From Kryptolebias marmoratus (lineage: Eukaryota; Chordata; Actinopteri; Cyprinodontiformes; Rivulidae), in NCBI RefSeq assembly GCF_001649575.2, contig NC_051431.1, positions 5,155,551 through 5,219,550 of the forward strand: a stretch of DNA of 64,000 nt, read 5' to 3'. The notes under the pieces are model-generated. The model had not been told where the DNA came from, did no database searches, and saw nothing but the letters and a program-made list of their open reading frames with translations. The position numbers and the translations under genes are program-made. This document shows positions 1 to 64,000 of this stretch, in pieces (position 1 is the first letter of the stretch; every line of letters starts with the position of its first letter).

Positions 1-2985
1 TAAGCTCTGAAGAGGATTCAGACTTCTCAGGTTATTACAGCAGAATCTCTGAACATTATTGGCATTATCTGTGAATGATGTTCAACAAAGTCTCTTTCTG
101 ATAATGCATAAGTTCCTGAATAGGTGAGCAGGACTTTTTTTCAGTTGCTTCTGTGCAGAAGGACTAATAGTCCAGGAGGGTCAGCCACAGAAGCCACTGG
201 AACTGAAAATTTATCTCCTGCTATAATTTGATATTTAAATAATTTACTGAAAATCTTATGTGTATCTTAAGTGAAACTGCCGGTTTCAGTCCAAGTTTCT
301 TTAGTTTGAGGCTCCTGCCTTATATCCTTTCTCACAGTACCTGGATGATTAAATCTTAATGTTTCAGGCTAATACTTTATAAATGGGTAAAATTTTTAGG
401 GATTCATGGCTACTCTTACTGAGCCTGACACTTCATTTTAAAAAAAAAACAAGTTGTTAATCCTTTCAGTAACTCCATACTGTGGTATGTTTTGAGGACA
501 TACCGTGAGTGAAACAAAGACCTAATACTATAGCTGAGCTTTCCTCCACCTGTGCAATCCCACTAAAATTAGAAACATCTTGTCCTAAAATGATGCACAA
601 AAACTGGCCCACGCATTAATCACGTCTTGGCTGAACTACTGTAATTCTTTCTTTAAAAAAGTTTTTTTTGATCTAAAATGCTGCTGCAGGAGTTATAATG
701 AGAGTTAGGAGGAGAGATCACATCCTATCCATCCTTGGGTTTCCTGAATTATCCCTTAGTTCTGGTGTTATAGGCTTAGACTACAGGACAAACTGACCAG
801 TTTTCCTCACTCTGGTGCCGTCTTTACTCCCTCTACCCTCCATGTTTGTAATTGTAATTATTGCTGTCATAAACCTGTGTTTTTCTTTGCTTTTCTTGCT
901 ATAGAAGCTACACCTGGACCAGTCCTTCTGTGTTGGTCAGAGTCTCTGTCCGGTCCTCTGTAACCCTAGCTTGTCGAAGCAGATGTCTGCCCATCAGGGC
1001 CTGGTTCTGCTGGTGGTTCCTTCCTGTTAACAGGGAGTCATTTCTTTCCACTGTCACTGACATGATAGTCAGGATGGGGGTTGTGGCAAAGTCAAGATTT
1101 GCTGGCTTCCTAGGATAGACAACTTTTACTAATTAGCATTTCATAATGTATGGTATGTAAATGTATTATAATAGAAATGGCTTTCCTCTAATTGGATTTA
1201 AATCTGGATCTGAAATGGATTTATAATTTGGCCTTGTTTTTTTTTTTTGTATAGTGCCCTGAGATGATTTTTATTGGAACTGGCACTATAGAAATAAACT
1301 GAATTGGATTGAATTGCCAACTTGAAATTAAGCTACACAAATGACAGTCACAGAATTAAACTCAAAGACTTTCATACATAACAAACTAAAGAAACCAGTC
1401 CTGTCAAGCTTCAGGGTGGAGCGAATCTTTCAGGGCTGCCAATCAGAACAAAGATTTGTCTAACAGTAGCTTTCAACAACACATTATTAACTGTGAATTA
1501 ATGTAGTCAAGTGAAAGGTTCTTATTATCTGTGTACACTTGTTTCACTTCAGTTTGGTGTGACAGCCCCTATAAATGTCTGACTCTAATTTCTGAGCTGC
1601 TCCTCAAGCATCTGTACATTTGTCTTTCTGTGCTCCTAAAACGCATTTTTGTGTTGTGTTATGTTAACCCCGATCTGCACCGTTTGAATGCAAATATAAA
1701 ACACTGCATCTGGAGCAAAACGGTATAAAATATTTTGCATAATGTGAATATGCTAAAGATGTTAATTTTTGTTGATTATTACTTATTATATATGAACTGA
1801 CATACATTAAAGAAAATAAACTAAATTGAACTCACTAATTTTCATGCAGTCTAAAAGAAGCCAAAATCAAATCCTTTAGGCTTCTTCTATATTGCTGAGG
1901 TGTTTATAAAAAGAGCCAATGTTAAGAATTATCTTTGTGATGTATATGGTCCTCCTACCCCCACAGTGCTTTACACACAAAAGAACCTAATGACAATTGC
2001 ACACATAACACTGCCACTGTATAAACCGACAAATTCTTTTTTTAAACACACGATTTGACTGTATAATTTACATAAATGCTATAATTAGATGTCGTTTTGA
2101 AGGTATATTGCAGGGCTGTCAATTGCTGTATAATTTCACATTAAAAGCACAGCGACAGCCAAGAAAAACAGCCTCCAGTGTGTAGCAGGTCAGCACTAGT
2201 GGCAGACTTATTTGTCTTTCTTGCCAGTAGCATCCTCTGGGAACAAGATTCTCCATCATTTCCCCAAAAGGCACCCATTTTTCCCTGCCTTACTGTCCCA
2301 TTTACTTCTACAGGGTGTGGAATTCCCCAGTAAGTCAGATTGCACTTTTAACTGACAAATTCAGAAATTCTTACAGGCATATGTATAATAATGCTTTGCA
2401 GTAGTTCTCCCATTCTGCTGCTTTTGCCAGTCAGCAGGTCAGCATGTTAACACAAGGAGGTGGAGTAGCTTTAATCTGAGAACAAATTCCCAGAGATATG
2501 TGGGATGGTTCATTTGAATCAATTACAACCACTCGCTTCTAATCCCTGTCAATTTACAGTAGCTACACTTCCCATTTATATTATCTCATCAGTTTACTGC
2601 AAAACTCTCACGAGGAAAAAAACAAGTACAGTATATTATTTCAATTGCAAGTGAAGACAGAAACTCAAGAAAGAGCTGTTACTGTTCAACCTGACAGCAG
2701 CCAGGAAAAAAACAAGGCGTTTCAAAAATGAGCACCATTTATGGGGCTTTTATTTCTGTTGGAGATCCGAACAGATGTGTGGACAAATGAGGCCAGAAGT
2801 TGTGTTCGTCCTTGGAGAAATGATCTTTAATGAGCTGAGGATTTGTTTTAAAAAACGGAAAGTATTTCAGAATAAACCGAATAACGTGTGATTAAAAATA
2901 CTGGTGTAATATTATATTTCTCAAGTCATTTCCTTATTGAGTTTTTGCCCAAAGCTTGTGTAAAGTAAGTGTGTGCTGTTCTTAC
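1..2985 (-). other. gbe1 intron 13, 3' part missing
   Basis: AT-rich intron. Apart from the L2-like LINE tail at about 600-1318 I see no gene or recognisable element. The short open frames here lack family similarity and look like chance. Confidence 0.8.
600..1318 (+). mobile_element. L2-clade LINE, 5'-truncated 3' end
   Basis: Bases 608-650 translate as AHALITSWLNYCNS, the fish L2 reverse-transcriptase C-terminal motif (typically HA-I-SRLDYCNSL). A decayed NAAA-V segment follows. The typical 3' UTR phrase ctggttctgctggtggttcc is at 1001-1020. The end at 1250-1318 has the diagnostic tail (gtgccctgagatga, actggcactatagaaataaa, then attggattgaattg repeats). Several stops and indels show it is an old copy. 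It lies antisense to gbe1. Confidence 0.75.
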
Positions 2986-57284
<54,299 letters not shown>

Positions 57285-57329
57285 CTTTGAAACAAACAGA
57301 AGAAAAAAAATAAAAGATTAATTAAAAAT

Positions 57330-57600
57330 TGAGCAGCGGCATGGCAGCGCTTCACAGTAAGAAGGTCACAGGTTCGCCTTTCAGCTGGGGGCTTTCTTGT
57401 GTAGAGTTTGCTTGTTCTCTCTTCTGCTCTCTCTCAGAATGGGAATGGTTGTTTGTCCGTTTCTTTGTAACCCTGGGATGGACTTGCAACCTGTCCAAGG
57501 TGTCCCCTGCCACTCGCTCAGTGACTGCTGGAGACAGGCGCCAACTGCCCTGTGACCTGGAAAGGAAAAAGCGGCTAAAAGAAAATGGATGGATAAAAAC
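57330..57600 (+). repeat. Fam-C SINE-like repeat, near full length, beside exon 2
   Basis: Begins gcagcggcatggcagcgctt, with a B-box-like ggttcg at 57371 (a type-2 RNA polymerase III promoter relic). It continues gtgtagagtttgcttgttct, gggatggacttgcaacctgt, gactgctggagacaggcgcc and ends gaaaatggatggataaaaac, the usual atggatgg tail. It starts about 45 bp upstream of the exon 2 acceptor in transcript terms. Confidence 0.8.
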
Positions 57601-59329
57601 TTTAAAATTAGATACCGTTTTAAAGATATATTACCTTTTTTAATTATTGTACACTGTTCATTAGTAAGAGTCCACTCCTTGTGCACAAAGCTGTCTCTTC
57701 TACTTGTGGAGATTTAGCTGTTTAGGAACGGGCAAGGATTTTTAAACTGTCGAAGTGTAGTTAAAACGGATAAACTCAATGAATTAATGTGACCATCAGG
57801 ACCACCTACCGCAAACATGAGTGAAAAAGGTTTTACTTTAGTTTATCAAACATTTTTTGACCTTTATCTAAAATATTCCAGCACACCTTATTTATTCTGT
57901 GCCATTATCATCTTTTGAAGGTCCTCCTCAAGATGAAAACGTGCCTCAAGAATATGTGACTACAGGCATTTCCTAAAAGATAAACGTCTGTCTGTTACCT
58001 TGAACTGCAAAAGACAGACCAACTACATAACAATTTATCTCAATTTAGCTCCTGCAGCCAAACTGGTGTCCATATCAAATTCCCCAGGTACAGAGAGCCT
58101 CTCCCAGCCAGCAGAGCTAAGTGCACTCTCTCCCCTATAGCCCTGAACCAAAGCTCACACTTGCCTATGAACGCCCCGGGGTTAGTGACAATGGGCCGAA
58201 GAAACGGCACGATTTCTCAGCAGCTGCTCCCTGCACTGAGCATGTTGGATACAGACAGTGGTTGCCAAATGGAAACCTTTAAAGTCCAACCAACGCTGCC
58301 ACATGCATCCTTTCCCACTTTGTCACCATGTCAAAAATAAGCTGAAAGGAAGGACAAAGGGAGCTTTCACATCAGGGCAGAATTCCAATGCAACAGTGTT
58401 TAGACCCATAAAAATCATGTCTATGATTATAAATGAGTTCCAGTCAGTTGAACTGCATAGACAGAGAGCCAGAATGCAGTTTGGTATGGATGCAGTGTGA
58501 TCCACTGATGTCTCAGATCTGTTTCTGCTTTAGATTAAAGCAAGAAGATGGGGTCAGATCACACAATCATGAATGCATAAACTGTGAGTGTTATGGGAGA
58601 ATTCAAAAATTCATTTATCCTTACCTTCTTCTTGGCACTTGTATTATATTTCTAAAGGTTTCTGACTATTTCACTTGGGTACAAATTAAGCAGTTTACTC
58701 TGATAGCAACCACTGGGCTGTGAATGGTATTCACAGGCAGCATTTGGCCATACAACACACAGTGCATAACGCTGCAGAGAGCAAAGCCTTATACCCTCAC
58801 ATCACATATGGCCATTTTTTTCTCTTCAAGTCTGGCTCTGAATTTCTAATGCGAACAAGTTGGTATTAAAATTTCAGCACTGAAGTTCAACTGTATTTTA
58901 CCCCATGCTTTCACATAAAACCATATGGGGGCTTTTAAAATGTGCTGACATTTTACGTTCGCATACAGTTCTTGAAACTTCATGATGCACGACAGAGCTG
59001 AAAGAGAAGTGTCATGCTATTTTCACAGTATGGTTTGATTCAAACGCATAACATAGACTTTACTCTTTTTTTGTAACTTCTCATCAATGCTTATGCAACT
59101 CTATACAACCAGTAAAGTTGGAATTTACAGCATTTTATTTTATTATTAAACTATTACATTAACTAGTAGTATGTTCTAGAATTCTACAAACCATCCACTA
59201 GAACAGTGACATCCAACTGCTTCAGTTAATATGACATATTAGTTGTGTGATAAAAACAATCAGGTGGTGGAAGAGGAGCAATGCTAGCCATGTGGAGGTT
59301 GTTTTTATGTATACATTTTAAGTGGGCTG

Positions 59330-59895
59330 TATTGATCTGCATTCCTAAACAGCTGGGGGCAGTAATATACAATAGAGTTGTTTGTAAACCACCTATAAAC
59401 AACACCAGAAGAAGAAGATAACAACATGTGGAGGTATTTCAAAGTGACCAATAATGACAAAAGTAAAGTGAATTGCAAATCATGCTTAGCAAAAGAGAAA
59501 GAAAAGTCCTTTCATCATAATCATTTTAATAAAAGAGCTGAAAACCCAACATACAGTGACCTCAAAGAGTTTGCTAATAGTAGTGGGAAACAGCTACAGT
59601 TTCTCACTGAGCAGAAGAGCGGCCTGGGAATATACGGATATGAGCACAAGCTTCCTTACAATCTTATTCACCAAAAGGCACTTTTGGAAAAGACTTGCTG
59701 TCCCGGCTCTGTTTGAGGAGTTAACATGAAGGTAAGCTCCTCTGATTTTCAACGCATTTTTAAAGTGATTGTAGGAAGTGTAAAGGTATTTATAGTAGTA
59801 CTTGTATCTGTATTTGGTATTGGCAAGTACTCAACTGTAAGTACCTGCGCTCGGTTTGAAAAGAATGTAGTATCACTAATTGAAACTCTTTGAAA
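59330..59895 (+). mobile_element. hAT-type transposon fragment with BED-finger-like frame
   Basis: The frame 59426-59716 begins MWRYFKVTNNDKSKVNCKSC, followed by LAKEKEKSFHHNHFNKRAE: a W-x-F-x-V, C-x2-C, H-x-H pattern of a BED zinc finger, as found at the N-terminus of hAT transposases. Upstream tttgtaaaccacc and ccagaagaagaaga resemble the 5' leader of fish hAT elements. Downstream ttggtattggcaagtactca (59815-59834) with gtagtacttg resembles hAT end sequences. After the finger the frame does not match the catalytic domain, which is deleted. Confidence 0.6.
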
Positions 59896-61204
59896 AAAAC
59901 AGCAAAAACGATTAAAATTCTTTGAAGTTGTTTGGATTGAGAATCTGTCCATTAAATCCACAAGCAAACGTCAAGCAATATGAATAAGTGGGACAACAAA
60001 TGACAAATAAATGATTTGGCTCATTGAAAACCAGCAAACAGCAACCCCTCCAAGACTTTGATTGGCCTGAAATTGGTCTTGGGCAATTCCTTGTCAGTTC
60101 ATTCATTTTTTCTTTAAATCGCCTTGACACAAATTTTCCCTCGTTTTCTTTTTCTGTTAAAAAGTGAATCATATGACAAATGAATAAAGCTATAAGGAAA
60201 TTATTTATCAAGTCACACAGTATGAAAGAGATTCAAATGTTTTGGTCTAATTTATTGAGCAAATTGAAAGATTCACAGAAGCTCCCAAGAAATGCTAAGC
60301 TTTATCTGTTATTCTGCCTTTGGAAACAATATCGCACTTCAGCCTTAAAAAAAAGAAACTTACCTTTCATATGAGCTTAAATGCTACTTTGCATGTTTCC
60401 CAAAATTAAGGCCCATGACAAATGGGCCATGACAAATACAGTGTGATTTTTGCTAAGAGTAGAATATGTCAAAAAAAGGTCTAAGAACAAACTCAGAGAG
60501 CCACTGGGTGTTGCACTGAAGCAGCTGAATCTCAACCCAAACCTGAGAAGTGAGCACTTCACACTGTTCATACAGAGCTCCATCTCAGGAAAACAGAACA
60601 AGATTAACTCTAATCTTCTCTCTTACTTCATAAGGAGGATTTTAAGTCTTTGTTTGTGGTTTATTTAGTGGGGAAAAAAAGTTAAAGGTTTGCCAACTCC
60701 AGACTACCAAGAAGGGTCATTCAGAATTTAGAGACATGCAGAATTTGCTGCCAAAACACAGAGCGGTGGGTCTCAGGTTCCAACATGCAAGAAGAAGAGT
60801 GAAGTCTCTGGTAACAACATCTGTTTACTGTTACGTCTTCACAGAGTGGTTCGATGACGCACTAACATTAAAAATTTAGAGACTTTTTGAAAATAGTTTT
60901 GTGGATAAAATAGTAGCTTATTAAGGGATGGATTTCACAGAAATCCATTTCATTTGTCATCTTTCAAATGAACACGGGTTGTATCGCACAAAGAAAAACA
61001 AAAGAGGGAGAAGGGTGTAAGATTTGGAGAAATGTACATTTTATTCTGATTTTTGATAACTTTATTATATAAATATTTAAATTGGTGCATAATAAATGTC
61101 ATATTGTTCAATGTACATTTTTATCATAAGGTATTAAATCACTTGCAACATAAAAAAGTTTTTAGGAAATAACTGGGTATTTTTCATGCTAATATTACTT
61201 ATTT

Positions 61205-61935
61205 TTAAATCGCCCGTCGATGAAGGTGAAGTGGCAAAAATGTTTGTCCGTGTCTGTGTGTGTGCATTTATTTATCTGTACGGTTAGCAAAATATCTCAT
61301 AAACCACTAGATGATTTTAATGAAACTCTCAGAAAGCAAACGTTTCACATCTATTATTAATGTGATTAACGTTTGGACGTAATTTCATTTAAAATGGCCG
61401 CCACAACTAAGCAACATTAGCAAACACTAAAACAGTCGTACCTCTGTCAATTTTAAAGATATTATACTCAAATTTAGTGTGGTAGTAGGTGGGAAACATC
61501 CCCAATAACTACTTCAAGCAATTCACATTTTGCTTAAAATATTGACAAAAAGTTTTGACCTCAACCCTATCTGTCTGTTCAAACATATCTTATGAACCAA
61601 TGAACGTAATCACTATCTATACATCTACAAATCACTAAAATTTGAAGTCTTTGCCCACCACAGTTAAGTGACATTAGATGACACATAAATGGCTGTACCT
61701 TGGTCAGTTTTACAGATACTGAGCTAAATTTTGTTGCAGTAGCAGCTGATAGTCAACCCCACGATATATGCTGAGTGCGAACACATCTCCCAAGATCTCA
61801 CAATATTGAACGCGATATCACATAAAGGCATTTACAAGGTTTGACCAAAATGATTGTAACTTATAAAACTGTCATGAAAGGCAGCGAGTGATATGTATTC
61901 GTTTGAGGGATGCTTGACCTCTAATTTAACTTTGT
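61205..61935 (+). repeat. Fam-A dispersed repeat, tandem dimer
   Basis: Unit 1 starts tgaagtggcaaaaatgtttg and has gttagcaaaatatctcataa and the core aaaatggccgccacaac (61391-61407), ending near aaagttttgacctcaaccct. Unit 2 restarts ctgtctgttcaaacatatct, repeats the series and ends ctgtcatgaaaggcagcgag, tgagggatgcttgacctcta. Only unit 2 has the 3' end. Confidence 0.8.
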
Positions 61936-63054
61936 TTTCCTGCTTTCATCTGTTATCAACATTTTTCCTTTGCAAAATGTCCTCAGAGCCACAGAAAAAA
62001 AGAGGCAATAAATATGAGCCAAATAGCAGCCAGTCAAAATGATCTGAAGCCAAAGAGTCAAGCTCTTACCATTCCTGGCACTAGTAATGGAAGACAAGTA
62101 CTGTCCTATTTGTGGCAGGAGGATCCTTCTTTGACTTGGCTCTCGGGAGATTTTGTCTCACTTACACTGCATGAAGAAAACTGGCCCGTGAAGGCTTTGT
62201 ACAAGATCTGGTTCAAAGTGGCAGCTGCCACTTCTTCAAGTAAATGTGGGACAAAAGCTTATTTCCCAACTGAGAACATTAACTAACTTCAAAGAGCTTC
62301 GAATCAAATAAATAAGACAAGGGTTTGTGTGACATGTGTAAGTGGAACATTAGGTGCTTTTAGAAGAATAGGTTATTTTTGTTCTTAAAAATAAAGAAAG
62401 AAAAAACACCTTAAAAGCACAACGCAGCAGAATCTTTGACAGCAAAAAAGAAAGAAAAAAAAATAAAGTGGTGCTTTGAGCTAAATGCCTACTTAATGAT
62501 GGTAATATGCAATTCAGATATTCAGTTATAATCTTGACCATGCTCAGCATTTTAATCTAATAAATTAACTGAAACACAAAATTCTGTAATTGAAGATAAG
62601 GAAGATTTCACAGATCTGCTCACTATGGCCATCATCAAGTAGAAATGCTAAATGTGGTTAATTAATGTATGAAGTACTCTAATTTTAAACTACTTCTGGT
62701 AAAAAATTAAATTAAATTAAAACTAACAAATGGTGAGACCACTTTAGTCTCATTTGAAAATATTTGACTTAACAAATATGACAGGGAAATAAAAAGAAAT
62801 AACCAAATGAAGTAATTTTATTTAACTTTTTTTAAATGGCCCGTCACTTCTTCAGTTCATCATTCATATCTGAGACAGAGAGGCTGATCATTCATGGTCA
62901 GAAAAAAAAAAATACTTCTTTTAAACTGAGGAAGCTTACACAATTACTTCCAATTTGGCATCTGGTGAATTATATGTTTCCAGAAAAGTTGGAAAACTAT
63001 ATAAAAAAGGGTCATTAAAAACAAGAAGCAATAACTAAACAAATTTGAAAATAA

Positions 63055-63470
63055 TTTAAACTGCCTTTCATGCCAGACTACGATCATCTAATGCTGAGAA
63101 ATGAGTTATGAGTTACAGCTGTTTTGGTCAAACTTTATAAAGGTCATGGCCAATCTTATGCATTACTGCAAGATCACTGTAGATGTACTTGCACTTGGGG
63201 TATGTGTTGGAGATAAAACTTAGCTACTACCACACCAAATTTCAGCTCAATATCTGTAATCCTGGCTGAGGTATTGTCATTTTTATGTTTGCTACAGTTG
63301 CTTAGCTGCGACAGCCATCTTGGATCAGGCTGACTCCAAAAGTTATTTGTAGATGTGCATCTAGTAATCACTTTCTGAGAGTTTTATTAAATTCTGCCCA
63401 GTGGTTTGTGGGATATTTTGATAATGATACAGACAACACACACAAACACAGGAAAGGGCAAAAGATATTA
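63055..63470 (-). repeat. Fam-A dispersed repeat, near-complete monomer
   Basis: Reverse copy from ctgcctttcatgccag through ctgttttggtcaaactttat, tagctactaccacaccaaat, core acagccatcttggatcaggc (63311-63330) and gtggtttgtgggatattttg to acacacaaacacaggaaagg and ggcaaaagatatta. Confidence 0.82.
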
Positions 63471-64000
63471 TCACTTTTTTACTTGTAGAGGTGGGCAGTC
63501 ATTAGGATTATAGTTGAAGTAGTTAGGGTGTGATTTTACTCAACTCATTGAAACAGACTCCTTGGAGTCAATGACCTCTATAACACATTCATACACTCAC
63601 TGTTAGAATGTGTGGAAATCTAAATATAGAGCCGGTGATCAGGTCTGTTGTGTTGTGATGCATGTGATTGATGTTGACAGCTGAAGCACAGTGCTGTCAG
63701 GTCCATCTGAACCACATATAGAAGCACATGAGAAAGATTTTTCAGCTCTTGATCGGAGCCTGGCTTTCAGAAGCTCACATACGGGCCGGCAGAGAGGTGA
63801 ATTTCAAACTGCGTCCTCGCTGACTGAGTGCAAGAAAAAAAAAAGCTTGGGAGGCAGCTTTGCATTCTCAGAGATGTTGACTGCCGAAAGCAAAGATTTT
63901 CTAACAACTTCACCGACTCTCATGCAAGGTGATATGAAAATAAATACTGTCAAAGCTACCGCGAAAGAATCAGCATAATACAAAAGGTATTGTTTGACAA

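Larger units (their letters stand above)
57285..64000 (-). other. gbe1 intron 1, 5' part missing
   Basis: At least 6.7 kb with no exon. It contains Fam-C next to exon 2, a hAT fragment (59330-59895) and two Fam-A loci (61205-61935, 63055-63470). Exon 1 and the promoter are not in the window. Frames at 62014-62286 and 63691-63978 resemble no family I know. Confidence 0.8.

Noticed and set aside
2926..2985. Extension of exon 13 frame past the donor ([10 protein letters not shown])
   Set aside because: A consensus GTAAGA donor follows the AAPP codons, where the human exon also ends. The extension is not conserved.
57285..57355. Upstream ATG in frame with exon 2 as an alternative start
   Set aside because: The intervening residues are a translated pyrimidine tract (LLFFFFCLFQ), and the acceptor phase fits a split Arg codon from exon 1.

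Overview
The window is vertebrate nuclear DNA, almost certainly from a teleost fish. It is AT-rich, has long introns with GT-AG splice signals, and is full of decayed fish-type repeats: several Tc1/mariner lineages, RTE- and L2-type LINEs, a hAT fragment and SINE-like repeats. A percomorph, perhaps cyprinodontiform, origin is a weak guess from repeat style.

One host gene accounts for all the convincing coding sequence. It is gbe1 (glycogen branching enzyme 1), on the minus strand, running from high to low coordinates. Twelve consecutive coding exons are present, equivalent to human exons 2 to 13 (codons 48 to 601 in human numbering). Exon 2 is at 57115-57284 and exon 13 at 2986-3170. Every exon is open, every junction is GT-AG, and every phase joins without a frameshift: 1660 coding bases, about 553 residues. 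The GH13 catalytic residues are intact. Exon 1 lies beyond the right edge. The exons for the C-terminal beta domain lie beyond the left edge.

Layout from left to right: intron 13 (partial) with an L2-type LINE tail; exon 13; intron 12 (12 kb); exons 12 and 11, only 80 bp apart; intron 10 (13.6 kb), holding several transposons and a long repeat-poor block; exons 10, 9 and 8 in a tight cluster; intron 7 (10.5 kb); exon 7; exon 6; exon 5; exon 4; exon 3; exon 2; then at least 6.7 kb of intron 1.

The introns carry three dispersed repeat families that I label but cannot name. Fam-A has about 14 loci on both strands, a YY1-like CAAGATGGCCGCC core, a 19-nt palindrome near its 3' end, and tandem-dimer copies at three loci. 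Fam-B carries an agctaaa-type minisatellite. Fam-C is SINE-like. Fam-A is the best candidate for something under-described. Other points of note are a (GT)16 tract in place of a normal polypyrimidine tract before exon 8, an RTE LINE deletion derivative with a possible 16-bp target duplication, and transposon ends lying within tens of bases of splice sites. I see no convincing second protein-coding gene, no structural RNA gene, and nothing bacterial or viral.
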